Source: Rivularia sp. MS3 (lineage in GTDB: Bacteria; Cyanobacteriota; Cyanobacteriia; Cyanobacteriales; Nostocaceae). Taken from it: a stretch of DNA of 64,000 nucleotides. Below are positions 29,109 to 39,476 of this stretch, piece by piece. The translations under genes were made by a program, and so were the position numbers. Below the pieces are notes generated by a model that searched no databases, was not told the DNA's origin, and worked only from the letters and a program-made list of their open reading frames with translations. Location: NCBI GenBank assembly GCA_019192545.1, contig JAHCMI010000016.1:62001-126000 (forward strand), given 5' to 3'. Numbering within the stretch: position 1 is the first letter of the stretch; the number at the start of each line of letters is the position of its first letter.

Positions 29109-29661
29109 GAATTTAAAAGTTTAATTTTTTCTGTCTGTTAACTATTAGGTCTGAGTAAAAGGATTATGCAGGGGTAAAATATTTTTTTGAGAAATTTTTT
29201 GCAAATTTTTTGCAAATTAGCTGATATCAAATCCGGTTACACCGGCTTGGGATAAAACCTTACTAGCGAGACTTGCAAAAACTAGGAGGAAAAAGTATCG
29301 AAGATAGATATGCTTTAATAAAACCCTAAAAATCGTTCAAGCCTAAAAACCTAGAGATATTAAGCAAACGACGTTGCCCAATCGAAATATGAAGACATGA
29401 TTTCAAATTAAAAGAGACGTAGCAATGCTACGCCTCTAGATAAATTTCATTATTACTACAAAGTGTAATTAGGTATAGTTCATAGCTTGATTCAGTAATG
29501 CCAATGACACTTAAATCGAGGCGAAACTATTGATGTATATAGCTATGATAATTTTTAGAACAAAAAATATCTAAGTCATGCTAGACACAAAGGAAAAATT
29601 TTTCAAGCTAGAAAAAGCAACTTGAATTAGGATAATTTTCATCAACATCAAAAAAAGCAAA
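29109..29661. other. Intergenic region between RTX gene and tsaE
   Basis: This is the shared upstream region of two divergent genes. Direct repeats TTTTTTGCAAA occur twice at about 29196-29217. A hairpin GAGACGTAGCAATGCTACGCCTCT (split as GAGACGTAGCA / TGCTACGCCTC) lies at 29414-29437 and is related to 7600-7625. No ORF was seen. Confidence 0.5.
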
Positions 29662-30159
29662 ATGAAAATTCTTCTAAAAGATGCACTATCAACTCAACGT
29701 TTAGGAATAATCTTAGGTGAAACGCTAACAGCAAACACCGTAATTTTACTAGAAGGGGATTTAGGTGCAGGGAAAACTACTTTAGTGCAAGGCATAGGCA
29801 AAGGTTTATCTATTGACGAACCAATCGTCAGCCCTACTTTTACTATTATTAATGAATATACCCATGCACGTCTTCCTCTTTACCATCTGGATTTATACCG
29901 TTTAGAAACTTCAGAAGTAACATCTTTAAACCTTGAAACTTATTGGGAAGGTATAGAAGTTTCTCCGGGAATCGTAGCTATAGAATGGTCGCAAAAATTG
30001 GTTTACAAGCCAGACGCTTATCTCACTATACGTTTAACTAACGAAACCGAGAATTTAGACCTCGAAGAGAATAACTCGACACCACGTTTTGCCGAAATCA
30101 TTCCATTTAATTGCACTCTTAGTGAGAAACTTCTAGCTTTAGGCAAAAAATATAATTGA
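29662..30159 (+). CDS. tsaE: tRNA threonylcarbamoyladenosine biosynthesis ATPase TsaE
   Basis: A 165-aa protein of normal TsaE length. Walker A is GDLGAGKT (residues 32-39), followed by TTLVQGIGKGL, then SPTFTIINEY and LYHLDLYRLE, the family signature, and a Walker B-like IVAIEWSQKL. TsaE is the ATPase of the TsaB-TsaD-TsaE complex that makes t6A37 on tRNAs reading ANN codons. The start ATG at 29662 gives the expected short N-terminus. The other tsa genes are not adjacent. Confidence 0.94.
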   Translation: MKILLKDALSTQRLGIILGETLTANTVILLEGDLGAGKTTLVQGIGKGLSIDEPIVSPTFTIINEYTHARLPLYHLDLYRLETSEVTSLNLETYWEGIEVSPGIVAIEWSQKLVYKPDAYLTIRLTNETENLDLEENNSTPRFAEIIPFNCTLSEKLLALGKKYN

Positions 30160-31054
30160 ATTACAAACTACAGGAGCATTTGCATATTCTTCTACAAATA
30201 ATTTCATTTGCTTCCTGTTTTACTTGTTCTATCTGCCACTGCCTCGTTCATCGCAGCTATTGCAATACACTGTAATTATAATCACCTTATTCTCTGGTAA
30301 ATTGTTTACAAGATAGAAAGACATATTGAATTTCAAAGATTTATTTTATACTAATGACTGTCATCTATTAAGTATCGTGATGAACCAAATAATACTTAAT
30401 AAGGTAAATTCATAATTTATAGCTAATAAATTAGCTATATACTCCAGCATTATCCGTGTTTTAGCTGAATCGTAGTGATGGATAGTCCTATAATGATGCT
30501 TTTGTCATCATATTTAATAATGATTTAATTGAATTTTGTGTTTAGTTTGACACGTTTATAATCAATATGCCTGAGTGATTGCTCGTAAGAGAAAACGCTA
30601 GTATTTTTTCCATAAAAATGAATTTAGTATCAAGCTAATATCTCGTTCTTAAGTACTTTTGCAGAATCTGTCATAATAGATACTTGTATTTCTTCAATTT
30701 GTCAAATGCAGTAAATACGGAAAAAATATATTTTTATTTATGATTTATAAAATTTTGAATAGAATAATTACTTAGACAATTTGGTTCAGGTTAATCAATA
30801 GATTCGTATAAATAACTACTTTATTCTGGCTAATGTATTTTTTCTGAATAAAAAATATACTTATATCGTTTTATTATTCGTAGTTGACTCGGAATTTAGA
30901 TAATTAGTGCCCCTGCAACCTAATTTTTTGGACGCAGATAAAGCGCTTAGTTACATAAGAACAAGCGCTTGCAAATTTAAATTAAATTTAAATCAAATTG
31001 AATTCGACTTACTTACGAACTTAGCTCCCACTCAAAATTAGTGACGTTAAAGTT
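30160..31054. other. Long AT-rich intergenic region
   Basis: 895 bp between convergent tsaE and pyrC. I see no ORF with coding character, no tRNA-like fold and no strong repeat. Its length without a gene between convergent units is notable; a decayed gene or small RNA cannot be excluded by eye. Confidence 0.4.
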
Positions 31055-32374
31055 TTAACGCTCAAAACTTAAGGGTTTACCCCTAACTTTTGTGTTTAGC
31101 TCGCCTCGATCGTAAACAATTTCGCCACCAACAATGGTTGTTACCGGCCATCCTGTAAGATTCCAACCTTCAAAAGGACTCCAACCGCATTTAGTGACAA
31201 GCTCCTCACGACGAACTTTTTTTCGTGAGTTTAAATCAACAAGCACTAAATCCGCATCGTATCCAGGCGCAATTAATCCTTTATTAGGAATACAATAAGC
31301 AGAAGCTACAGCAGTAGACATCCAATTAACTACTTGGGCGAGACTGCAACGTCCTTCTTGTGCAGCTGTTAACATAAGAGCCAATGAAGTCTCTACTCCA
31401 GGCATTCCTGAAGGGCTTTTTGGATAAACTTGTGCTTTTTCCTCTAATGTATGGGGTGCATGATCCGTAGCAATGAAATCAATTACCCCATCTAGCAAAG
31501 CTTGCCAAAGCACTTCATTATCATGAGACGTTCGCAAAGGGGGATTCATTTGCGCTAAAGTGCCTATTTCTTCGTAGGCAGTTTTATTTAACAATAAATG
31601 TTGAGGTGTTACTTCTGCCGTTACCCAACTTGGCTTATCTTCCCGAAGTAAATTTGCCTCTTCGGCAGTAGACATATGAAGAATATGCAATCGACGGCGA
31701 TATTTTTTAGAAAGTTTTAATGCTCGCTGTGTTGCAATCAGTGCTGCTTGATTGTCTTGTATTTGGGAATGAATCGCTACATCATGAATATTCGCGAATT
31801 CTTCTCGACGCTGTCTTAGTCGGGATTGATCTTCTGCATGAACTGCAATTAAAATTTCGCCAGAAGCAAATATCGCTTCTAATGTTTCTTGAGGATCTAC
31901 CAGTAAAGGGCCGTGCATAGAACCCATAAAAATCTTGATGCCGCAGGTAGGGCGAGCATGTAGCAATTGGGACAAATTATCGGCTGTTGCACCAATGAAA
32001 AAACCGTAATTGACAAGACATTTGTTTGAAGCGCGTTCTAGCTTATCATTTAAAGCTTCTTGAGTAATTGTTAAAGGGCGGGTATTAGGCATTTCCAGAA
32101 ATGAAGTTACTCCTCCTTTTGCACAAGCGCAAGAAGCTGTAAATAAATCTTCCTTATGTTCAAGTCCCGGTTCCCGAAAATGTACTTGAGGGTCAATGAC
32201 TCCCGGCAACAAAGTTAACCCATCAGCGTCAATTACACGGGTAGATGTCTCGTCTATATCTGATGGTGAAACTTTTATAATCTGACCATCGCGCGTCAGC
32301 ACATCCCCAACAATCAATTCACCCGAAGGTAAAACAATTCTCGCACGGCGAATTAGTAAACTAGGAGATGACAT
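31055..32374 (-). CDS. pyrC: Dihydroorotase
   Basis: A 439-aa amidohydrolase-fold protein catalysing ring closure of carbamoyl-aspartate to dihydroorotate in pyrimidine synthesis. Signatures: GVIDPQVHFREPGLEHKED (residues 58 on), LEMPNTRPLT, the metal-site histidines in LHILHMSTAEE, and FIATDHAPHTLEEK with the catalytic Asp. The usual HxH pair reads Q63-V-H65, so the first His is Gln. I recall this form in a subset of class I dihydroorotases, so it need not mean loss of activity, but an inactive paralogue should be considered. The start ATG at 32374 fits the family. The gene is divergent from lepB. Confidence 0.9.
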   Translation of the reverse strand: MSSPSLLIRRARIVLPSGELIVGDVLTRDGQIIKVSPSDIDETSTRVIDADGLTLLPGVIDPQVHFREPGLEHKEDLFTASCACAKGGVTSFLEMPNTRPLTITQEALNDKLERASNKCLVNYGFFIGATADNLSQLLHARPTCGIKIFMGSMHGPLLVDPQETLEAIFASGEILIAVHAEDQSRLRQRREEFANIHDVAIHSQIQDNQAALIATQRALKLSKKYRRRLHILHMSTAEEANLLREDKPSWVTAEVTPQHLLLNKTAYEEIGTLAQMNPPLRTSHDNEVLWQALLDGVIDFIATDHAPHTLEEKAQVYPKSPSGMPGVETSLALMLTAAQEGRCSLAQVVNWMSTAVASAYCIPNKGLIAPGYDADLVLVDLNSRKKVRREELVTKCGWSPFEGWNLTGWPVTTIVGGEIVYDRGELNTKVRGKPLSFER

Positions 32375-32636
32375 GAAAATACACCCGGCTTAAATAACAG
32401 CAAATTTTGACATACAGCTATTAAGATTAAGGTTAAACTTGTGGAATGCCGAACATTAGATAATGTGTATTATTAACAACCAATAAAGTTTGACCACACC
32501 AATTTAAATAACTGCGTCAACATGACAACATAACTCGTAAGAGCATCTTTGTACAGTTAAGATAAATAAATACACTCTCCCTAGCACTCTTGTCTATCTA
32601 GCAGAGCATACTAAACGTTTCTAATTGAGTAATTAC

Positions 32637-33311
32637 ATGCAAAACCCAGTGTCTGACCGTCACTCCAACCAACAACCCGATAATTCTTGGTTTTTTGAAT
32701 TAGGCAAAACAATCGGATTAAGCATCGTGCTTGCTCTTTCAATTCGCACTTTTGTTGCTGAAGCTCGTTGGATTCCTTCCGGTTCGATGGAACCAACTTT
32801 GCACGGTACTCCAAATCAGTGGGAGGCAGACAAAATAATTGTTGATAAACTAAGTTACAAATTTTCTATTCCTCAGCGAGGAGATGTTGTAGTATTTTCT
32901 CCTACAGAAGAGTTACGAAAAGAGCAATTCCAGGATGCTTTCATTAAACGGATAATTGGTTTGCCTGGAGACAAGGTAGAGCTTAAAGGGGGCCAAGTAT
33001 ATATAAATAACAAGCCGTTAACAGAGAAATACCTTAATGAACCAAAAAGTACATCTGTTGATGTTTGTACTTCAGCACCTACACAGCCATTCTTATCTCA
33101 AGCAAAAACCATTCCACCTGACTCTTATTTAGTTTTGGGAGATAACCGTGGTAGTAGTTATGATAGTCGTTGCTGGGGTGTTGTTCCTCGAGGAAATATT
33201 ATCGGTAGAGCCGTACTTCGTTTTTGGCCTTTAAATAAAGTTGGTGGAATTGATGAAACTCCGCTTTATAGCACCCAGGACACACCTCAAGACAATATTA
33301 AAGCTGAATAA
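32637..33311 (+). CDS. lepB: Signal peptidase I
   Basis: About 224 aa from the ATG at 32637; a TTG four codons upstream is the alternative. One N-terminal membrane helix (about 24-40, KTIGLSIVLALSIRTFVAE) precedes the catalytic serine S50 in IPSGSMEPTL. The general-base lysine is K104 in FIKRIIGLPGDK. LGDNRGSSYDSRCWGVV and RAVLRFWP close the fold. It removes signal peptides from exported proteins on the outer face of the cytoplasmic or thylakoid membrane. The length and single-TM form are usual for cyanobacterial LepB. Confidence 0.95.
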   Translation: MQNPVSDRHSNQQPDNSWFFELGKTIGLSIVLALSIRTFVAEARWIPSGSMEPTLHGTPNQWEADKIIVDKLSYKFSIPQRGDVVVFSPTEELRKEQFQDAFIKRIIGLPGDKVELKGGQVYINNKPLTEKYLNEPKSTSVDVCTSAPTQPFLSQAKTIPPDSYLVLGDNRGSSYDSRCWGVVPRGNIIGRAVLRFWPLNKVGGIDETPLYSTQDTPQDNIKAE

Positions 33312-34220
33312 ATAGCTATATATATATATTGCTGTCTTTTACTCGCGCATATTTTGCATTAAGGACAGCTAATTTTTTATTAATAAATAATTTTATAAAA
33401 TATAGTCTACTTAAATTATTAAATTTAATGCGAGAAACAAAACATTACATTTAATTTTGCATCAATATTTTTTGAATTAAAAAGCATTAATACTTCTACT
33501 CTATGTAATAAATAGTATTTTGCCATCATAAAAATTTAGATATGTTGCCGTCAAAATGCATTTAAAACATGCACTGATTAGGTTTTAAGCGTTATTCATC
33601 CTTTGGTATTGCTAGGTTTACTTGTATTGGCTTATTCTGTCTTACATAACTATCGAAGTCTTGAGATAATTTTTCTAATTACTTAATTAGCGAGAAATTA
33701 AGCAATTTTCTTACTCATCGCAAAATTTATTTTTATCTGAATCTTTAAGTCATAGCCCTATATTTCTTCTCAAAGCAGGTTTAACCATAGTTCGAGCAGA
33801 TAGACTCTGTTGGATTAGTTTTATTTATATGCTGCGCGTAATTACTATATCTATATAAATAATTAATATTGATTATTAAACACCATTAATTAGCAAGGAG
33901 AATATTTATTTAGTATCATCCTTTATTCACAATCGCTATCAATAGCTTCTACGTAGCTTTTAAGTATAATCAAATACACTTTTATTGCAAGCACACTTAA
34001 AATATTGACGTTGAAAACGTTTTTGTAGTACAGACAATAAGCAGCAGATAAAACACTAAAATTGTATATTTTCTTGTATAAATGTTATATAAATGTGTAA
34101 TTTTGTAGCTTTGTAAAAAAATACAGTCTAGCGTTGTAAATGGCATTTACGAATATAAAAAATTAATAATTATTAATTATTAAATGTTGGGGAATAAGCT
34201 CAAAGTTATAGCTTGAATAT
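33312..34220. other. Long AT-rich intergenic region upstream of the REC-GGDEF-EAL gene
   Basis: 909 bp with no supported ORF. It is very AT-rich and contains a TA-dinucleotide run just after lepB (about 33318-33330). It presumably holds a long leader or the promoter for the signalling gene at 34221. No recognised riboswitch fold could be assigned by eye. Confidence 0.4.
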
Positions 34221-36080
34221 ATGATGAAAGGCACAAAAGCAAATACAGGAAATTACTCTTCAAATTCTGACGAACAAGATATTTTGATAATTGATGACAC
34301 ACCAGATAATCTCAGAGTTTTGTCATCCATTTTAGCTCGGGTAGGGTATCAAGTTCGTAAGGCTTTAAATTGGCAAATGGCTCTTACTGCTTGTCAAACT
34401 AAATTACCAGATTTAATCTTATTAGATATTATGATGCCAGAGATAGATGGGTATGAGATTTGTCAGCGTTTTAAAGCTAACCAGAGAATTGCTGATGTGC
34501 CAGTTATTTTTATTAGTGCTTTGGACGATGTTTTTGATAAAGTCAAAGCATTTAAGGTTGGAGGTGTTGATTACATAACTAAACCATTTGAATTTGCTGA
34601 GGTTATAGTAAGAGTACGAAACCAACTTAAACTAAGAAGCGCTCAAGTAGAAGTATTAAATTTAAATAATCAGCTTGAAGAAAGAGTAAAGCGGAGAACC
34701 TTAGAGCTTGAAAATGCTTTAGAAAAATTACAAATAGAAGTTCGCTCTCGTCAAGAATTACAAAATAAATTACTTGAAAATGCTTTACGAGATGTTTTGA
34801 CTAACTTACCAAATCGAGTCTTTTTTATTAACAAATTAGAACAAGCACTCAACCGCACTAAATTAGAAGTAGACTATCACTTTGCTATCTTATTTCTAGA
34901 CTGCGATCGCTTTAAAATTATCAATGATTCTTTGGGGCATTTAGTAGGAGATGAATTATTGGTTGCCATAGCTAAGCGTTTGCAAACTTCTTTGTCGCCA
35001 TTAGATACTTTAGCAAGGTTAGGAGGTGATGAATTCGGCATTCTCTTAGAAAATGTTTCAGATATCGATATGGTAACAGATATCGCCGAACGTATTCTTA
35101 ATTCTTTAGGACAACATTTTAAGATATCTAGATATCAGGTTTTTGTTAATGTAAGTATCGGCATAAATTGGGGAAGCTTGAATTATGAAAAACCAGAATA
35201 TTTACTAAGAGATGCTGATACAGCTATGTACCGTGCAAAAGCATTAGGTAGAGGCAGATTTCACATTTTTAATCCGCAAATGCATGAAGAAGCGATTCAA
35301 ATACTTGAATTAGAAAATGACTTAAGAAGAGCCTTAAAAAGACAAGAATTAGTTGTTTACTATCAGCCAATTATTTCCCTTCAAACTGGTTCAATTGCTG
35401 GATTTGAAGCACTTGTTCGCTGGCAACATCCAACTAAAGGTTTGGTTTTGCCGACTGAGTTCATTTCGGTGGCTGAAGAAACAGGCTTAATTCATGCTAT
35501 AGATACTTGGGTATTAAAATCAGCTTGCAATCAATTACGTATTTGGCAGAACAATACATTAGTTCCGAAAAATTTATATATGAGTGTAAATTTGAGTGCA
35601 AAATTATTTTTGCAGCCAAACTTGCTTGCTCAAATTGACCAAATTATTTACGAAACTAAACTCAATCCTGCATTTCTGGAGTTAGAAATTACAGAGAGTG
35701 CAATTATGGAAAATACTGTAGATGTAAAAACTACTCTCAACGAACTTAAACAAAGAAATATAAATTTAACGATGGATGACTTCGGTACGGGTTATTCTTC
35801 TTTGAGTTACCTGCATAGCTTTCCGTTGAATACTCTAAAGATTGATAAATCATTCCTAAATTTGATGCAGAAAAATCATCAGAATATGGGTTTAGTTCCA
35901 GCCATGATTGGCATAGCTCATTCAATGGGGATGAAAGCAATTGCTGAAGGTATAGAGAATTCCGAACAATTATCGCAAATAAAAGATTTCAACTGTAATT
36001 TTGCTCAAGGCAATTTATTCTCTCAACCTGCTACACCACAGCAAATTTTAGATTTAATGTTAAGTAACCCTGAGTGGTAA
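34221..36080 (+). CDS. Response regulator with GGDEF and EAL domains (c-di-GMP turnover)
   Basis: A 619-aa soluble protein. The receiver domain is at about 20-135 with acidic pair D25/D26, phospho-acceptor D69 (LLDIMMPEIDG) and K121 (YITKPF). A coiled coil spans about 140-185. The GGDEF domain (about 187-345) carries intact RLGGDEFG at 268-272. The EAL domain (about 365-612) has E396 in FEALVRW, N457, E489, DDFGTGYSS (D519, D520), K540 and E576. Both catalytic motifs look intact, so it could make and break c-di-GMP. The RxxD inhibitory site before GGDEF is absent. The receiver is closely similar to that of the histidine kinase gene 606 bp downstream, which suggests joint signalling. Confidence 0.94.
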   Translation: MMKGTKANTGNYSSNSDEQDILIIDDTPDNLRVLSSILARVGYQVRKALNWQMALTACQTKLPDLILLDIMMPEIDGYEICQRFKANQRIADVPVIFISALDDVFDKVKAFKVGGVDYITKPFEFAEVIVRVRNQLKLRSAQVEVLNLNNQLEERVKRRTLELENALEKLQIEVRSRQELQNKLLENALRDVLTNLPNRVFFINKLEQALNRTKLEVDYHFAILFLDCDRFKIINDSLGHLVGDELLVAIAKRLQTSLSPLDTLARLGGDEFGILLENVSDIDMVTDIAERILNSLGQHFKISRYQVFVNVSIGINWGSLNYEKPEYLLRDADTAMYRAKALGRGRFHIFNPQMHEEAIQILELENDLRRALKRQELVVYYQPIISLQTGSIAGFEALVRWQHPTKGLVLPTEFISVAEETGLIHAIDTWVLKSACNQLRIWQNNTLVPKNLYMSVNLSAKLFLQPNLLAQIDQIIYETKLNPAFLELEITESAIMENTVDVKTTLNELKQRNINLTMDDFGTGYSSLSYLHSFPLNTLKIDKSFLNLMQKNHQNMGLVPAMIGIAHSMGMKAIAEGIENSEQLSQIKDFNCNFAQGNLFSQPATPQQILDLMLSNPEW

Positions 36081-36686
36081 GCGCTGATGCTAATTAATTT
36101 TTTTGATAAATACTTCTATTTTATAAATTTTATGAATATACTATTTGACCAAATTATGTGTCAATATTAATAAAATACCTATTATTCAAACCGTAAATCC
36201 ATAGGGAACGATTAAACTTAACCATCGCTTAACTTAATATTTTACGTTATATCTTAAAGATATAACCTTAATTATAGTTAATATTTATTGACTGCTTATT
36301 GTTAGCGTAGTACTTAATATTTGTGTTGAGGTTCAATAATTGTTAGATGATTGTATAGCTTAAAATTTAAAATAGATAAACAAAAGTTCAAAATATATGA
36401 GTCAAAAAAATGAATATATGAATATGTGTTTATAAAATTAAAATGTTCGTTCAAAATAAAGTATTAACCTCTGTAAAACTATAATTGCTAAATATAAATA
36501 GTCTTTAAAATTACTTTAAAGAAAATGATATTACTGTGAAAATATTATTGATATACACAATGATAATTAAACAATTGTATGTTTTTGATGCAGATAATAC
36601 AAAGGTTTTAAATATATTTTTTCAATAAAAACAAATATAAAGTATTTAATTATAAAAAATGTTCTAAGGGTGTTATTAATTGTAAA
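36081..36686. other. AT-rich intergenic region between the two REC genes
   Basis: 606 bp, very AT-rich, with no convincing ORF or hairpin. It probably carries a separate promoter for the histidine kinase gene. Confidence 0.4.
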
Positions 36687-38033
36687 ATGTATTCTAACAA
36701 AAATCATCATAATAATAAAACAAATATATTAGTAGTTGACGATACTCCAGACAATTTACGACTTTTGTCAGCGATGTTAACTAAAAAAGGTTATGAGGTT
36801 CGCAAAGCTCTTAACGGCGAAATAGCATTGAAAGCTTGTGACATTATTCTGCCAGATTTAATACTATTAGATATAAGTATGCCAGGAATGGACGGGTATC
36901 AGGTTTGTCAAAAGCTAAAAGCTAGCGATTTAACTAGTGAAATACCAATTATATTTATCAGCGCTCTTGATGATGTATTAGATAAAGTAAAAGCTTTTGA
37001 TGTCGGAGGCTCTGACTACATAGCAAAACCTTTCCATGCAGAAGAAGTTGTATCACGAATTGAAAATCAAATTAAATTACGTTCTTTACAATTAAAAAAT
37101 AATGAAAAAAACATTTTATTACAGAAAACTTTAGAAGATTTGAAAGCATCTCAGATGCAGCAAATTCAAAATGAAAAAATGGTTGCATTGGGACATTTGG
37201 TAGCAGGTATAGCTCATGAAGTGAATAACCCTGTAAGTTTTATTTACGGTAATGTGGGGTATGTTCGAGAATACTTGCAAGATTTAATTCATTTAGTTGA
37301 AGCGTATCGGCACGAATATCCAAATCCAACTGAGAAAATTCAAAAAATAGAAAAAGACATAGACCTAGATTTCTTAATAAATGATTGCCAATCTCTTATG
37401 GGAGCTATGTATAGAGGAGCCGAACGTATAAGTTCAATAGTACTAGCTTTAAGAAATTTTTCCAGGCATGAGGAAGCTTCTTACAAATTAGTTAATATTC
37501 ATCAGGGTATAGAAAGTACTTTACTGATGTTGCAGCATCGATTAAGAAAAACAGATCGTCGCGATGCTATTGAAATAATCAGAAAGTATGGAGATTTACC
37601 TAAGATTGTTTGCTACCCCAGTGAGCTAAATCAGGTATTCATGCATTTGCTTAACAATGCTATTGATGCTTTAGACGAACAAGCCAAAAAAAATACAGAA
37701 AAACCCAACTTAGAAAGCTCTACAATTGCTTACAGCATCAAAATTGCTACTTCTACTATTGAAGACAATAGTGGTATCAGAATTTCTATTGCGGATAACG
37801 GTATAGGAATACCAAACAAAATAGGCAAGTCCATTTTTGACCCTTTTTTCACTACTAAGCCTGTAGGAAAAGGTAGCGGATTGGGATTATCTATTTGCTA
37901 CGACATTATAGTACAGAAGCATTCTGGAAAATTTCGCTATAATTCGATTCCTAACGAAGGCACAGAATTTATTATAGAAATTTCAACCCATCCAACTACG
38001 GGTTTATATACCTCTGAAGAAAAAACTTTCTGA
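36687..38033 (+). CDS. Hybrid histidine kinase with N-terminal receiver domain
   Basis: A 448-aa soluble protein. An N-terminal receiver lies at about 13-130, with D18/D19, phospho-acceptor D62 (LLDISMPGMDG) and K114. A coiled coil follows (about 135-165). The dimerisation/phospho-acceptor helix has H177 in LVAGIAHEVNNPVSF. The ATPase domain shows LNNAIDALDE (N box), IADNGIGIP (G1), FDPFFTTKPVG (F box) and GSGLGLSICYDII (G2). It has no sensor or membrane domain, so input must come through the receiver. The REC-kinase order is typical of intermediate relays in Nostocales. The receiver resembles that of the preceding GGDEF-EAL protein, which may be its partner. Confidence 0.93.
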   Translation: MYSNKNHHNNKTNILVVDDTPDNLRLLSAMLTKKGYEVRKALNGEIALKACDIILPDLILLDISMPGMDGYQVCQKLKASDLTSEIPIIFISALDDVLDKVKAFDVGGSDYIAKPFHAEEVVSRIENQIKLRSLQLKNNEKNILLQKTLEDLKASQMQQIQNEKMVALGHLVAGIAHEVNNPVSFIYGNVGYVREYLQDLIHLVEAYRHEYPNPTEKIQKIEKDIDLDFLINDCQSLMGAMYRGAERISSIVLALRNFSRHEEASYKLVNIHQGIESTLLMLQHRLRKTDRRDAIEIIRKYGDLPKIVCYPSELNQVFMHLLNNAIDALDEQAKKNTEKPNLESSTIAYSIKIATSTIEDNSGIRISIADNGIGIPNKIGKSIFDPFFTTKPVGKGSGLGLSICYDIIVQKHSGKFRYNSIPNEGTEFIIEISTHPTTGLYTSEEKTF

Positions 38034-38269
38034 AATCTTAGTTTAGATTTACAATTGCTGCAAAAAATCGGACTTTAGACTTTAGCCTTAGAAAAGAGCA
38101 GGCTTTATATCCTACTTAAGGCATTAAGCCAACATTTTAAAACAGAAGCTTGCTTATTCTCAAAGGCTAACTAAGATTTATGCCCCATTTTTATTTTATC
38201 TGGCGACAATTGCAATTAAATTAAGGATCTACTTCATCAATTTCTTCAGTCACGTAGCATAATAGAAGT

Positions 38270-39430
38270 GTGACTGATTTGTTTAACCCCCTACTATCGC
38301 TAAAAGAAGGTCGCTGGTTCAAGCTCATTTGTGGAGCCAGCTTCCAACATCTGCCTGCGGTTAGAAGTTTAACATTAGCTTATACGCTAGCTGGTGCTGA
38401 CTGCATAGATGTAGCTGCCGATCCAGCTGTTATTCTTGCTGCTCAAGAAGGTTTAAAAGTTGCTGCAACTCTTGGTGCTGCTGCCCGAAAACGAGGTTTT
38501 GCCTATCAAGGGACTCCTTTGCTAATGGTAAGTTTAAACGATGGCGAAGATCCTCATTTTCGTAAAGCACAATTTGATGCTGCTCAATGCCCCTCCTCCT
38601 GTTCTCGACCATGCGAAAGCATTTGTCCCGCACAAGCGATTACATTTGATTGTATTAAATATAACTTCGCAGGAGTTTTATCCGATAAATGCTATGGCTG
38701 CGGTCGTTGCGTTCCAATATGCCCGTATGATAAAATAAGTACAGTATCTTATGCAACAGGTAATGGAGCAATCGCACCTTTGATACTGAAATCTGGAGTG
38801 GATGCCTTAGAAATTCATACGACTGTCGGACGTTTGGCAGAATTTAAGAAGTTGTGGCAGACGATTTCAAAATATGCCGAGCATTTGAAGTTATTAGCCA
38901 TCAGTTGTCCGGATGGCAAAGGGATAATTGACTATCTACATAGTTTGTACGATGTAATTTCCCCGCTTCACTGCGTGAATATATGGCAAACCGACGGCAG
39001 GTCAATGAGCGGCGATATTGGCTCGGGCACTACATTAGCTGCTGTAAAGTTAGGTTCCAAAGTCTTGAAAGCAAAAATACCAGGATATGTGCAGTTGGCA
39101 GGTGGTACGAATAGTTACACCGTGCCGAAATTACAGGCAATGGGATTGTTGAAGAAATTAACCAAACAAATAAATGAAAATATGAGAGACAATAATGATA
39201 ACTCTCATACATTTGGTTTGGGAACTGAAGCATCCATTGCCGGTGTTGCTTATGGTAGCTATGCCCGAAAATTGCTCTTACCAGTTCTGGAACAGTTGGA
39301 AGAAAAGGAGGTGAATGTAGAGCATGTTAAAGTAGCTGCTCGTCTGGAAGAAGAACCTGCACTGTTATGGCAAGCTGTTTCGCTTGCACATGAGTTAGTT
39401 TCCCAGCTTAAGTATCAAGAGCATCGATAA
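38270..39430 (+). CDS. ldpA: Light-dependent period protein LdpA (4Fe-4S)
   Basis: A 386-aa protein matching LdpA, a factor that carries redox/light input to the circadian clock in Synechococcus. Two cysteine-rich motifs fit two 4Fe-4S clusters: CPSSCSRPCESICP (about residues 108-121) and CYGCGRCVPICP (about 141-152). The N-terminal part LNPLLSLKEGRWFKLICGAS and GADCIDVAADPAVI fits the family TIM-barrel-like half. The start is GTG at 38270; no ATG lies before the conserved N-terminus. A Ycf45-like ATPase gene follows after 46 bp, so the two are probably co-transcribed. Confidence 0.92.
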   Translation: MTDLFNPLLSLKEGRWFKLICGASFQHLPAVRSLTLAYTLAGADCIDVAADPAVILAAQEGLKVAATLGAAARKRGFAYQGTPLLMVSLNDGEDPHFRKAQFDAAQCPSSCSRPCESICPAQAITFDCIKYNFAGVLSDKCYGCGRCVPICPYDKISTVSYATGNGAIAPLILKSGVDALEIHTTVGRLAEFKKLWQTISKYAEHLKLLAISCPDGKGIIDYLHSLYDVISPLHCVNIWQTDGRSMSGDIGSGTTLAAVKLGSKVLKAKIPGYVQLAGGTNSYTVPKLQAMGLLKKLTKQINENMRDNNDNSHTFGLGTEASIAGVAYGSYARKLLLPVLEQLEEKEVNVEHVKVAARLEEEPALLWQAVSLAHELVSQLKYQEHR

Positions 39431-39476
39431 CGAGCCTTGGCTTGTCCCTATCTCTAAAAACGTCACCATAAAAAGC

